From the NCBI RefSeq assembly GCF_001421665.1, contig NZ_LMKV01000001.1, positions 703,415 to 767,414 on the forward strand: DNA of 64,000 nt, written 5' to 3'. Source of the DNA: Sphingobium sp. Leaf26. GTDB taxonomy: Bacteria > Pseudomonadota > Alphaproteobacteria > Sphingomonadales > Sphingomonadaceae. The first letter of the stretch is position 1; each line of letters begins with the position of its first letter. Made by a program: the position numbers and the translations under genes. Shown piece by piece: positions 55,891 to 64,000 of this stretch. A model generated the notes under the pieces. The model did not search any database. It was not told the origin of the DNA and saw only the letters and a program-made list of their open reading frames with translations.

Positions 55891-56754
55891 ATGGGCACAA
55901 GCTGGTCCGCACAGATCGTGGCGCCACCCCCAGGCTGCGCCGCCGCGATCGAGTCGGTGCTGGCCCGCATCATCGGGCAGATGAGCCATTGGGAAGCGGA
56001 CAGCGTCATCAGTCGCTTCAACCGCGCACCGGTCGGCGAATGGATGTCGCTGCCCACGGACATGCTGACGGTGCTGCGCGCGGGGCTGGACATGGCCCGC
56101 CTGTCGGACGGCGCCTTCGATCCGGCGATTGGCCGGCTCGTCGATCATTGGGGCTTCGGGCCGAACGCCATTTCGTCCGCCTATGCCATTGCAAGGCAGT
56201 GGACCCGGATCGAGGTTGAGCAGGGCCGTGCCCGCCGTCTGGCCGATGTGGCGCTCGATTTCTCAGGCATCGCCAAGGGTTTTGCCGTCGATGCCGTCGC
56301 GGACGCGCTGCGCGACATGGGCGTCACCAATTTCCTGATCGAAATCGGCGGCGAACTGCGTGGCGACGGCATCAAGCCCGACCTTCAGCCCTGGTGGGTC
56401 GATGTCGAATCGCCGGCCGACCTGCCCGTCCCCACGCTGCGCATCGCGCTGTGCGACATGGCCGTCGCCACGTCCGGCGACTATCGCCGCTTCCGCATGC
56501 AGGACGGCACGCGCCTGTCCCACAGCATCGACCCGGTTGCCGGCCAGCCGATCGCGCAGGGCGTCGCATCGGTGACGGTGTTGCACGCACAGGCGATGCT
56601 GGCCGACGCATGGGCCACCGCCATCACCGTGATGGGGCCGAACCGCGGCATGCACCTCGCCACCCGCCACGGCCTCGCCGCCCGGCTGGTGATGCGCACG
56701 GACAGCGGCGTACAGGAATATATGACGCCAGCCATGGCGGCGATGCTGGATTGA
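55891..56754 (+). CDS. apbE: FAD:protein FMN transferase (ApbE)
   Basis: This protein of at least 287 residues attaches FMN to Thr/Ser of exported proteins, here probably the DUF2271 partner. Motifs: MGTSW, SHWEADSVISRFN, AIARQW..IE, DFSGIAKGFAVDAVAD, LIEIGGELRGDG, ATSGDYRRF, HSIDP and DAWATAITVMG. The conserved lead-in SFGGPT sits immediately before this ATG, and about 38 in-frame codons run back to CTG 55777, which overlaps the upstream stop as CTGA. Either translation starts at that CTG or the protein is N-terminally short. Confidence 0.9.
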   Translation: MGTSWSAQIVAPPPGCAAAIESVLARIIGQMSHWEADSVISRFNRAPVGEWMSLPTDMLTVLRAGLDMARLSDGAFDPAIGRLVDHWGFGPNAISSAYAIARQWTRIEVEQGRARRLADVALDFSGIAKGFAVDAVADALRDMGVTNFLIEIGGELRGDGIKPDLQPWWVDVESPADLPVPTLRIALCDMAVATSGDYRRFRMQDGTRLSHSIDPVAGQPIAQGVASVTVLHAQAMLADAWATAITVMGPNRGMHLATRHGLAARLVMRTDSGVQEYMTPAMAAMLD

Positions 56755-57212
56755 GGGCGGATATGGCTCGCAGGCGGAACGGCCTGCTTCGCGGTTCACG
56801 GCCCATCACGCCGCTACCAATGTAGGATAATCTCTGATCTATCCTGTCGGATGACCCGTTCCCCACCCCTGCCCCGCCCGTCCTGTCCGCCCGATCCGTC
56901 ACGCGCCCGTGACCCGGCCGGCGCGCCAGCGTGACCGACCCGGCGCGTCACGATGATCCTGAAGGCGCGTCGCAGGCGCGCGCCGGTGCCTATGATGACG
57001 CCTTACGGACGCATGACTCCGCATATCCGGCTTTTTTGTGGCGCCAACGACGGTGTGAATTTCGCCCCCCGCCACTGGAGTGACCCTGGTGTGACCTTAT
57101 GGCCCGCCTTCGCCGCCCGCGTCCCCGCTCATAGGTCGCAAAGCAAATCTTGTTGCCTGCCCGGTCGCGGGCCTGTTGCTTCGGCAACACAAGCCCCGCT
57201 AAGGCCATCGGC
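56755..57212. other. 458-base intergenic region with repeated GTGAC/GTCAC words
   Basis: No gene is seen. GTCACG-CGCC-CGTGAC (56898-56913) is a perfect palindrome with a 4-base spacer. CGTGAC at 56930 and GTCACG at 56947 form a second, wider pair. AGTGAC at 57079 and TGTGAC at 57090 form a direct repeat 11 bases apart. This suggests binding sites of one regulator upstream of the transporter-cysK pair. Confidence 0.45.
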
Positions 57213-58517
57213 ATGACGGCCTCCTCCCCATCTCGCCATCCGCTGCATTTTCCGGATTTCCGGGCCTATCTGGTGGGGCGGCTCTGCGCCGTTCTGGCGC
57301 AATACAGCATGATGATCGTGCTGGCATGGCAGGCCTATAATATCGCGCGCGAAACGATGACGACGGCGGGCGCGTCGGCGCAACTCGGCCTGATCGGGCT
57401 GGCGCAATTCCTGCCGCTCTTCTTCCTGACGCCCATCACCGGCTGGGTCGCCGACCATTATGACCGGCGGGTCATCACCCGGCTGACATTGACATTGCTG
57501 ACGATCGCGGCCGGGCTGCTCGCCTTTGCCACCTATGAAGGCTGGGTCAGCCTGCCGCTGATCTTCGGCATTGCGGTCATCGTCGGCATCGCGCGCGCTT
57601 TCAACGGGCCGGCCTATGGCGCGCTCGCGCCCAATCTGGTGCCACCCGCCGTGCTGCCCAACGCCATCGCCATTTCCAGCGTCGTGTGGCAGGCCGGCAT
57701 GATCGCCGGACCGGCGGTGGGCGGCTATGCCTATGCCGCCACGCCATGGGGCGCCTATGCGCTGGCGGCGATCCTTTATGGCGTGGCGCTCGGCGCCATG
57801 CTGATGATCGGCCCGGTGCCGCAGCCGCCGCGCGACACCAGCCGCCATCCGGTGCGCCAGATGATCGACGGCTTTACGTATGTGAAGGGCAACCGGCTGG
57901 TGCTGGCGACCATCACGCTGGACCTGTTCGCCGTGCTGCTGGCCGGGGCGACCGCGCTGCTGCCGGTCTATGCCCGCGACATATTGCATGTGGGATCGGC
58001 GGGGCTGGGCCATCTGGCCGCTGCTCCCGGTATCGGCGCAGCCGCCACCGCGCTCTGGTTTTCCTTCCGCCCCATGAAGACGGAAGTCGGGTTGAAGATG
58101 CTGGCGTCGGTCATCCTGTTCGGCCTTGCGACCATCGCGTTCGGCTGCACCGCCTTCCTGCCGCGCGACATCGCGATAGAGGCGGGTATCGCATCGCTGG
58201 TCGTGCTGGGCGGCGCGGACATGGTGTCGGTGTTCGTGCGCCAGTCGCTGGTGCAACTCCACACCCCCGATGCGATGCGCGGCCGCGTGTCCAGCCTGTC
58301 GCAACTGACCATTTCCGCCTCCAACGAACTGGGCGAGGCGGAGTCCGGTTTTCTGGCTGCGCTGGTCGGCCCGGTCGCGGCGGTGATCGGCGGCGGTGTC
58401 GGTGCTATCATCATCACAATATTCTGGGCGCGACTCTTTCCCGAATTGCGCCTTGCACGTAGCTTCGATCCACCCGACATCGGGCGAGCGGAAAACAGCC
58501 AGGAGAAGCCTTCATGA
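57213..58517 (+). CDS. MFS exporter (MFS_3/EntS-like)
   Basis: This 434-residue inner-membrane protein starts [26 protein letters not shown], has the MFS loop [15 protein letters not shown] and 12 predicted helices, and matches the MFS_3 group that includes the enterobactin exporter EntS and macrolide exporters. ATG 57213 is preferred over an in-frame ATG 21 codons earlier, whose extension has no family match. It overlaps cysK by four bases, hinting at transport of a cysteine-pathway metabolite; that is inference. Confidence 0.88.
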   Translation: MTASSPSRHPLHFPDFRAYLVGRLCAVLAQYSMMIVLAWQAYNIARETMTTAGASAQLGLIGLAQFLPLFFLTPITGWVADHYDRRVITRLTLTLLTIAAGLLAFATYEGWVSLPLIFGIAVIVGIARAFNGPAYGALAPNLVPPAVLPNAIAISSVVWQAGMIAGPAVGGYAYAATPWGAYALAAILYGVALGAMLMIGPVPQPPRDTSRHPVRQMIDGFTYVKGNRLVLATITLDLFAVLLAGATALLPVYARDILHVGSAGLGHLAAAPGIGAAATALWFSFRPMKTEVGLKMLASVILFGLATIAFGCTAFLPRDIAIEAGIASLVVLGGADMVSVFVRQSLVQLHTPDAMRGRVSSLSQLTISASNELGEAESGFLAALVGPVAAVIGGGVGAIIITIFWARLFPELRLARSFDPPDIGRAENSQEKPS

Positions 58518-59431
58518 AAGCTGCCACGATACTCGAAACCATCGGCAATACGCCGCATGTCCGCATCAATCGCCTGTTCGGTGATGCGGAAGTGTGGATC
58601 AAGTCGGAACGGTCCAACCCCGGCGGGTCGATCAAGGATCGCATCGCGCTGGCCATGATCGAGGCGGCCGAGGCCAGCGGCGAATTGCAGCCCGGCGGCA
58701 CCATCATCGAGCCGACATCGGGCAATACCGGCGTGGGCCTCGCCATGGTCGCGGCGGTCAAGGGCTATAAGCTGATCCTCGTCATGCCCGAAAGCATGTC
58801 GATCGAGCGCCGTCGCCTGATGCTGGCCTATGGCGCCAGCTTCGACCTGACGCCGCGCGAGAAGGGCATGAAGGGCGCGATCGAACGCGCGCTGGAGCTT
58901 GTGTCGCAGACGCCGAACAGTTGGATGCCACAGCAGTTCGAGAACCCGGCCAATATCGACGTGCATGTCCGCACCACGGCGCAGGAAATCCTGGCCGACT
59001 TCGCCGACACGCCGATCGACGCGCTGATCACCGGCGTGGGCACCGGCGGCCACATCACCGGCGTTGCCGAAGTGCTGAAGAAGGCATGGCCGAACTTGAA
59101 GGTCTATGCGGTCGAGCCGACCCTGTCGCCGGTCATCAGCGGCGGCCAGCCCGGCCCGCACCCGATCCAGGGCATCGGCGCGGGCTTCATTCCGGCCAAC
59201 CTGCACACCCAGTTGCTGGATGGCGTGATCCAGGTCGATCCGGCCGACGCCAAGGACTATGCCCGCCGCGCCGCGACACAGGAAGGCATGCTGGTCGGCA
59301 TCTCGTCGGGCGGCACGCTCGCGGCGATCGCACAGAAGCTGAAGGAGTTGCCGGAAGGCAGCCGCGTGCTGGGCTTCAACTATGATACCGGCGAACGCTA
59401 TCTGTCCGTGCCGGACTTCCTGCCGGAATAA
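58514..59431 (+). CDS. cysK: Cysteine synthase A (O-acetylserine sulfhydrylase)
   Basis: This 305-residue PLP enzyme has Lys41 in [10 protein letters not shown] binding the cofactor, the substrate loop [12 protein letters not shown], the PLP-phosphate loop [10 protein letters not shown] and ISSGG. It makes cysteine from O-acetylserine and sulfide. Its ATG overlaps the transporter stop (ATGA). Confidence 0.95.
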   Translation: MKAATILETIGNTPHVRINRLFGDAEVWIKSERSNPGGSIKDRIALAMIEAAEASGELQPGGTIIEPTSGNTGVGLAMVAAVKGYKLILVMPESMSIERRRLMLAYGASFDLTPREKGMKGAIERALELVSQTPNSWMPQQFENPANIDVHVRTTAQEILADFADTPIDALITGVGTGGHITGVAEVLKKAWPNLKVYAVEPTLSPVISGGQPGPHPIQGIGAGFIPANLHTQLLDGVIQVDPADAKDYARRAATQEGMLVGISSGGTLAAIAQKLKELPEGSRVLGFNYDTGERYLSVPDFLPE

Positions 59432-59445
59432 GGCCGAACGCGTCA

Positions 59446-59512
59446 AAGCTTGTCGAAGCGCGCGCGACACCTATGACGGGATCGCGCCCTTCGACAGGCT
59501 GAGGGCGAATGG
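59446..59512. repeat. Dispersed intergenic inverted repeat, copy 5
   Basis: AAGCTTGTCGAAGCG and CCCTTCGACAGGCTGAGGGC pair as the inner arms. The right end reads GAATGG where other copies read GAACGG, and runs directly into the ATG at 59513. Confidence 0.8.
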
Positions 59513-60871
59513 ATGTTGGGAAACCAGTCGCTTGTGATCCGGATCAATCTCCCTACCCTCCCACCCTGGCCGGCCCTTATGTCTTGGTTCGTCTGGGCCT
59601 TGCTGTTCGTCGGCCTGCCCATGGCGGTAGCGGCATGGGAAAGCCGGCAGCGACCGGTCGACGCCCCGCAGCGCTTTGCCGCCGTCGTCGCGGCGCGCGC
59701 GAAGCGCCCGTCCACGCCCCCGCCGCCGGTGGAACCGGTACAAGTCTATGCGCTGGAGCGGGATCAGGCGGTGACGCTCAATGCCGCCATACCCTTTTCC
59801 CGCGATCCCAATCCGGCTGCGCGCCCTTTCCTCTTTTCAGGCACGCAAACCGATCTGGCGCGCGCCACCGATTGCCTGGCGGCGGCGGAGATTTTCGAGG
59901 CCGGAGACGATGCGGTAGGCGAGCAGGCGGTCGCGCAGGTGGTGCTGAACCGGGTGCGCCATCCCGCCTTCCCCAAGACGGTGTGCGGCGTGGTGTTTCA
60001 GGGGCAGGAACGCAGCACCGGATGCCAGTTCACCTTCAGCTGCGACGGCGCGCTGGCGCTGACGCCGGGTCAGGCCGCATGGGCGCGCGCGCAGGAGATT
60101 GCGCGCGGCGCGCTGGCGGGCAAGGTCTACAAGCCGGTCGGCCACGCCACCCATTATCACACCGACTGGGTCGTCCCTTATTGGAGCAGCAGCCTGGACA
60201 AGATCACGGCAGTCGGCACGCACCTCTTCTTCCGCTGGCGTGGCTGGTGGGGCACACCGCCCGCTTTTCGCAAGAGCGGCGAGACGGGTGAACCGGTGAT
60301 TGCCCGCATCGCCCGGTTTTCGTCTGCCCATCAGGGGGGCGTGGAAACGCCGCCATTAGCCGGACCGCCGCTGCTGGTGGCGGAGGCCGCCGCCACACTG
60401 GCCGCCAAGCCGCAACAGGCGATCGGCGCGGATGCGATCGGCAAGGTGATGGCCGGCGTCCGTCTGATCGCAATCGCGCCGGGGGGACGGAGCTTCATGG
60501 TCGAATTGCCCCGCGGTGGAGCGCCCGATATCTGGCCTGCTTTGGCGGAAACCTATTGCGCGGGACGCGCCGAATGCCGGATCATGGCCTGGCGTGCAGG
60601 CACGGCCCCGGACAGCATGGCCATGAGCGACGCCCAACTGGAGGCGATGAGTTTCGCCTATATCCATAATGCCGGCAGCGGCTTGCGGCGCGTGCTGTGG
60701 AATTGCTCCCAGACTCCTCGTAACGTGAAGGGCGAGTGCATGCGGCAGCGGAATCCGACCATGGCACCACCCGCCGTCACCGACACCGGCCTGTCGGGCA
60801 TCCGTCGCAAGGAACGGTTCGAGACGGTGAAGATCGTGCCGGTAACGCCGCCCGTCACGACAACGAAATAG
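59513..60871 (+). CDS. Cell-wall hydrolase, SleB (Hydrolase_2) family
   Basis: This 452-residue protein has an N-terminal membrane anchor (LMSWFVWALLFVGLPMAVA) and a SleB-like domain (~120-260: DCLAAAEIFEAGDDAVGEQAVAQVVLNRVRHPAFPKTVCGVV...CQFTFSCDG...ATHYHTDWVVPYW) containing the catalytic Glu and a Cys pair. A less conserved C-terminal half follows, with further cysteines. It should cleave peptidoglycan. The ATG at 59513 is formed at the edge of a repeat but has GAGGG upstream; ATG 59579, just before the anchor, is the alternative. Confidence 0.85.
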   Translation: MLGNQSLVIRINLPTLPPWPALMSWFVWALLFVGLPMAVAAWESRQRPVDAPQRFAAVVAARAKRPSTPPPPVEPVQVYALERDQAVTLNAAIPFSRDPNPAARPFLFSGTQTDLARATDCLAAAEIFEAGDDAVGEQAVAQVVLNRVRHPAFPKTVCGVVFQGQERSTGCQFTFSCDGALALTPGQAAWARAQEIARGALAGKVYKPVGHATHYHTDWVVPYWSSSLDKITAVGTHLFFRWRGWWGTPPAFRKSGETGEPVIARIARFSSAHQGGVETPPLAGPPLLVAEAAATLAAKPQQAIGADAIGKVMAGVRLIAIAPGGRSFMVELPRGGAPDIWPALAETYCAGRAECRIMAWRAGTAPDSMAMSDAQLEAMSFAYIHNAGSGLRRVLWNCSQTPRNVKGECMRQRNPTMAPPAVTDTGLSGIRRKERFETVKIVPVTPPVTTTK

Positions 60872-60955
60872 CAAGGCGGATCGAACCGGCGCCATGGCGG
60901 ATTTGCCGATCCGCACCGTTATGGTATGTTATTACATTCTAAAATGGGGAAAAAC

Positions 60956-62290
60956 ATGGTGACGCGGCGGGCTTTTTTGGGGAGCGGCGGCGCGCTGTGT
61001 GGCACGCTGGCGATGAGCAGGCGAAGCGACGCCACCCCCCCAGTCGATGCCGCCCTGTCCTGGCCGCAGGAGCCGCCTTTCCATTTCAGCCACGACATGG
61101 GCGAATTCGACGCGGCACAGGCGGCGCTGATGCCGCTATACCGGGTAAACCGGGATTTCGCGACTTTCGACGCGGCTTATTATGGCGTGATGACGCAGCC
61201 GGTGCAGGCGGCCTATGAGGCGCGGTCGCACTGGGTAAACCAGAACCATGCCCTGTTCCTGCGCAACGCAGCGCCCGGCCATCCGCGCGATGTCGAACTG
61301 GACATGTCCCGCGCGGCTGTCGCGAACCTTCTGGGCGCATCGACCCAAGAGATCGCGCTGGCGGGCGGCGGGACCGAAGCGCTCTATGCGCTGATCGCCA
61401 ATTATGCGCTGCTTCAGCCCGGCGACGCAGTGATCTACGCCGATGTCGATTATGACGAGATGCAGTTCGCCTGCGACTATCTGGAAAAGAGCCGGGGCGC
61501 ACGGATCGTCCGCTTCTCGCTGCCGGAGCCGCATACGGAAGCCAATATCCTGGCCGCCTATGACAAGATATTGAAGGAAACGCCGCGCGCGAAGTTGCTG
61601 TTGCTGACGCATCTGTCTAACCGCAACGGGCTGGTGCCGCCGGTCAGGGCGATCGTGGACATGGCGCGGGCGCGCGGGGTGGACACCATCCTCGACAGTG
61701 CGCAGGCGGTGGGCCACCTGCCCTTTACCGTCGAGGACAGCGGCGCCGACTTCATCGGCTTTTCGCTGCACAAATGGCTGGCGGCGCCACTCGGAACCGG
61801 CGGCATCTATATTCGCAAGAACCGGTTGCAGGATATCAGCCCCTGGCTCGGCAATCGCATCCACGGGCCGGAGGATATCCGCGCGCGCATCCCCACCGGC
61901 ACGGTCGATTTCGCGGCACGGCTGACGGTACCGCGCGCGATAGAGGTCCATGAGGCGATCGGCGGCGCGGCCAAATATCAGCATCTGTTGCGACTGCGCA
62001 ATTACTGGATCGACCGGGTGCGTGACATCAGGGGGCTGGAGATGCTTCTGCCTGACGAGCCGGATCGTCATGGCGCCGTCGCGGGCTTTCGCCTGCCCGG
62101 CATGAAGGGACCGGACGATGCGAAGAAGGCGGCAGCGCTGTTTCTGGGCAAATATAAGCTGCTGATCGTGGCGAAGGCCGGTCTGGCGTCCGGCCCGGTG
62201 CTGCGCGTAACGCCCGCTCTGTTCAACAGCAGCGCCGAACTGGACCGGCTCGTGTCCGCGATCCAGACGGAGCGGGGGCTGTTTAGCTGA
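60956..62290 (+). CDS. Tat-exported class V aminotransferase-fold PLP enzyme
   Basis: This 444-residue protein has a twin-arginine leader (TRRAFLGSGGALCGTLA) ahead of an isopenicillin-N-epimerase-like class V aminotransferase domain: GGGTEALYALIANYALLQPGD, THLSNRNGLV, DSAQAVGHLPF and the PLP lysine 273 in SLHKWLAAPLGTGG. Folding with cofactor before export through Tat makes sense for a PLP protein. GGGGA lies five bases before ATG 60956; ATGs at 60944 and 60926 are in frame. Substrate unknown. Confidence 0.87.
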   Translation: MVTRRAFLGSGGALCGTLAMSRRSDATPPVDAALSWPQEPPFHFSHDMGEFDAAQAALMPLYRVNRDFATFDAAYYGVMTQPVQAAYEARSHWVNQNHALFLRNAAPGHPRDVELDMSRAAVANLLGASTQEIALAGGGTEALYALIANYALLQPGDAVIYADVDYDEMQFACDYLEKSRGARIVRFSLPEPHTEANILAAYDKILKETPRAKLLLLTHLSNRNGLVPPVRAIVDMARARGVDTILDSAQAVGHLPFTVEDSGADFIGFSLHKWLAAPLGTGGIYIRKNRLQDISPWLGNRIHGPEDIRARIPTGTVDFAARLTVPRAIEVHEAIGGAAKYQHLLRLRNYWIDRVRDIRGLEMLLPDEPDRHGAVAGFRLPGMKGPDDAKKAAALFLGKYKLLIVAKAGLASGPVLRVTPALFNSSAELDRLVSAIQTERGLFS

Positions 62291-62612
62291 CCCCCTTCAC
62301 AAACAGGGCCATAGCGCCTATATCGGCGGCAATCCGGTCGTCCCAAGGCGCTATGCGCCTGAAGGTCGGCCGTCCCCCGGATCGCTCGGGGTCCAGCATC
62401 GAATTGCGCGCGAAGCTGGCGGAATTGGGCGACTTTGGAAGGGTCATCAAGTGCTGACAGTGCGGATCGGACAGTCCCGGCCCGCACTTTTTTGCGTGGA
62501 ATAGAGGGTGCGAATCACGCCCTATCCCATAGCGCTTCGACTGAATTTCCGTCGGGATGCGGAAAAATACGACGAACTGACGACGTTTAGACAGGTAACA
62601 GGCAGGAACCGC
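62291..62612. other. Leader region of rpoB
   Basis: About 320 bases without a recognised gene. A 34-codon frame from ATG 62353 to the stop at 62455-62457 ends one base before the terminator stem below, and a 54-codon frame lies opposite; neither has clear support. rplL, the usual upstream neighbour, is absent. Confidence 0.5.
62459..62493 (+). terminator. Rho-independent terminator/attenuator before rpoB
   Basis: AGTGCGG and CCGCACT form a 7-bp stem with a 16-base loop containing GGACAGTCC, followed by six T. It lies 120 bases upstream of the rpoB start and either isolates rpoB from the aminotransferase gene or attenuates it. Confidence 0.8.
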
Positions 62613-64000
62613 ATGGCGACCAAAGCTCTCCCCCCTATCAGCAACACCGGCGCCAAGAAGCGCATCCGCAAGGTGTTCGGCGACATCCACGAAGTGGTGC
62701 AGATGCCGAACCTGATCGAGGTTCAGAGGGAGAGTTACGAACAGTTCCTGCGTTCCGACCCGTCGATCGGCTATGTGTCGGGCCTGGAAAAGACGCTGCG
62801 CAGCGTGTTCCCGATCCGCGATTTCGCTGGCACCGCCGAAATGGATTTCGTCCATTATGAGCTGGAAGACCCGAAGTACGACGTCGAGGAATGCCGTCAG
62901 CGCGGCATCACCTATGCCGCGCCGATGCGCGTCACCCTGCGCCTGATCGTGTTCGAAGTCGATCAGGACACCGAAACCCGTTCGGTCCTGGATATCAAGG
63001 AGCAGGACGTCTACATGGGCGACATGCCCCTGATGACGGGCAACGGCACCTTCATCGTCAATGGCACCGAGCGCGTCATCGTCAGCCAGATGCACCGGTC
63101 GCCGGGCGTCCTGTTCGACCATGACCGTGGCAAGACCCATTCGTCGGGCAAATATCTGTTCGCCGCACGCGTCATCCCCTATCGCGGTTCGTGGCTGGAC
63201 TTCGAATTCGACGCCAAGGACATCGTCAACGTCCGTATCGACCGCAAGCGCAAGCTGCCGGTCACGGCGCTGCTATTCGCGCTGGGCCTGACGCCGGAAG
63301 AAATTCTGGGTGAGTTCTACAACAAGGTTACCTATGTCCGGGGTGAAGGCGGCTGGGTCATCCCCTATCTCGCCGAAGCATGGCGCGGTCTGAAGCCGGC
63401 GTTCGATATCGTCGACGCCGCATCGGGCGAAGTCGTGTTCGCCGCCGGTCACAAGATCAGCCCCCGCGCCGCCAACAAGGCGGAAAAGGACGGTCTGGCG
63501 ACGCTGCTGATTCCGACCGAGGAAGTCTATGGCCGCTACAGCGCCTTTGACCTCATCAATGAGACGACGGGCGAAATCTACATCGAGGCTGGCGACGAAG
63601 TCAGCCCTGAAAACCTGGAAAAGCTGGACAAGGCGGGCATCGACCGCCTTGAACTGCTCGACATCGACCATGTCGGCACCGGCGCGTGGATTCGCAACAC
63701 GTTGAAGGCCGACAAGGCCGAAGACCGCGACCAGGCGCTCAGCGACATCTATCGCGTCATGCGCCCCGGCGAACCGCCGACGAAGGAAACCGCCGAAGCG
63801 CTGTTCGCCGGCCTTTTCTTCGATCCCGAACGCTACGACCTGTCGGCGGTCGGCCGCGTGAAGCTGAACATGCGTCTCGACCTCGACGCCGAAGACACGG
63901 TTACCACCCTGCGCGTCGAGGACATCCTCGCCGTGGTCAAGGAACTGGTGAACCTGAAGGACGGCAAGGGCGAAATCGACGATATCGACAACCTCGGCAA
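62613..64000 (+). CDS. rpoB: RNA polymerase beta subunit, 5' part
   Basis: The first 462 residues of RpoB are present and run off the right edge. Visible blocks include [81 protein letters not shown] and [19 protein letters not shown]. The rifampicin region lies beyond the window. GGCAGGA lies upstream of ATG 62613. Confidence 0.97.
   Translation, partial: MATKALPPISNTGAKKRIRKVFGDIHEVVQMPNLIEVQRESYEQFLRSDPSIGYVSGLEKTLRSVFPIRDFAGTAEMDFVHYELEDPKYDVEECRQRGITYAAPMRVTLRLIVFEVDQDTETRSVLDIKEQDVYMGDMPLMTGNGTFIVNGTERVIVSQMHRSPGVLFDHDRGKTHSSGKYLFAARVIPYRGSWLDFEFDAKDIVNVRIDRKRKLPVTALLFALGLTPEEILGEFYNKVTYVRGEGGWVIPYLAEAWRGLKPAFDIVDAASGEVVFAAGHKISPRAANKAEKDGLATLLIPTEEVYGRYSAFDLINETTGEIYIEAGDEVSPENLEKLDKAGIDRLELLDIDHVGTGAWIRNTLKADKAEDRDQALSDIYRVMRPGEPPTKETAEALFAGLFFDPERYDLSAVGRVKLNMRLDLDAEDTVTTLRVEDILAVVKELVNLKDGKGEIDDIDNLG

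Noticed and set aside
62283..62447. 54-codon minus-strand frame opposite the rpoB leader
   Set aside because: No ribosome site, no family match, and it overlaps the end of the aminotransferase gene.

Overview
The window is chromosomal DNA of an alphaproteobacterium, most likely a sphingomonad (Sphingobium/Sphingomonas-like). The clues are high GC, many ATGA gene overlaps, a CcrM-type GANTC methyltransferase, a PhbB reductase, HflKC, a giant NAD-glutamate dehydrogenase, a Fiu/TonB/PiuC iron locus, the De Ley-Doudoroff sugar locus and short hairpin repeats between genes. No prophage, insertion sequence, CRISPR array or rRNA is visible. The only RNA gene seen is tRNA-Thr(CGT).

Layout. 1-2.8 kb: the end of a heme A synthase gene diverging from a PAS hybrid histidine kinase. 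2.8-9.7 kb: an aldose catabolic locus, with dgoA/dgoK on one strand and a dehydratase, a semialdehyde dehydrogenase, a galactose/arabinose dehydrogenase and a GntR regulator on the other. 9.8-14.5 kb: an aspartate racemase, a shortened transhydrogenase-like membrane gene set, a sigma-54 activator, a lipoprotein and a decayed acetyltransferase. 14.7-19 kb: the iron-uptake operon (TonB-dependent receptor, TonB, PKHD hydroxylase). 19-23.3 kb: a molybdenum hydroxylase subunit, ferrochelatase, PhbB and a ribbon-helix-helix protein in one tight run. 23.4-31.4 kb: CoA-binding protein, acetyltransferase, Mrp, HflK, HflC, DegP and a HerA-like ATPase. 31.5-34.5 kb: folP, ccrM and an ArsR regulator. 34.7-39.7 kb: a lipoprotein, a BetI-like regulator, ahpC, ahpF and an MHS transporter.

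39.8-41.6 kb is the clearest accessory stretch. Three small orphan genes, one resembling an Imm35/YrhB immunity protein, are separated by two alternating diverged repeats. 41.6-52.2 kb returns to core genes: L,D-transpeptidase, ilvD, a spermidine-synthase-like protein, the tRNA, a PAS protein and the ~180-kDa glutamate dehydrogenase. 52.4-56.8 kb holds mlaA and a PepSY/DUF2271/DUF4198/ApbE operon that looks like an envelope flavin-based electron-transfer module. 57.2-64 kb holds an MFS transporter coupled to cysK, a SleB-type hydrolase, a Tat-exported aminotransferase and the first third of rpoB.

The points most worth checking are the repeat-bounded small-gene island, the eight GANTC sites packed around the ccrM promoter, the transhydrogenase relic that keeps only its membrane domain, the flavinylation motif in the DUF2271 protein beside apbE, and several genes whose conserved N-termini lack a usual start codon.
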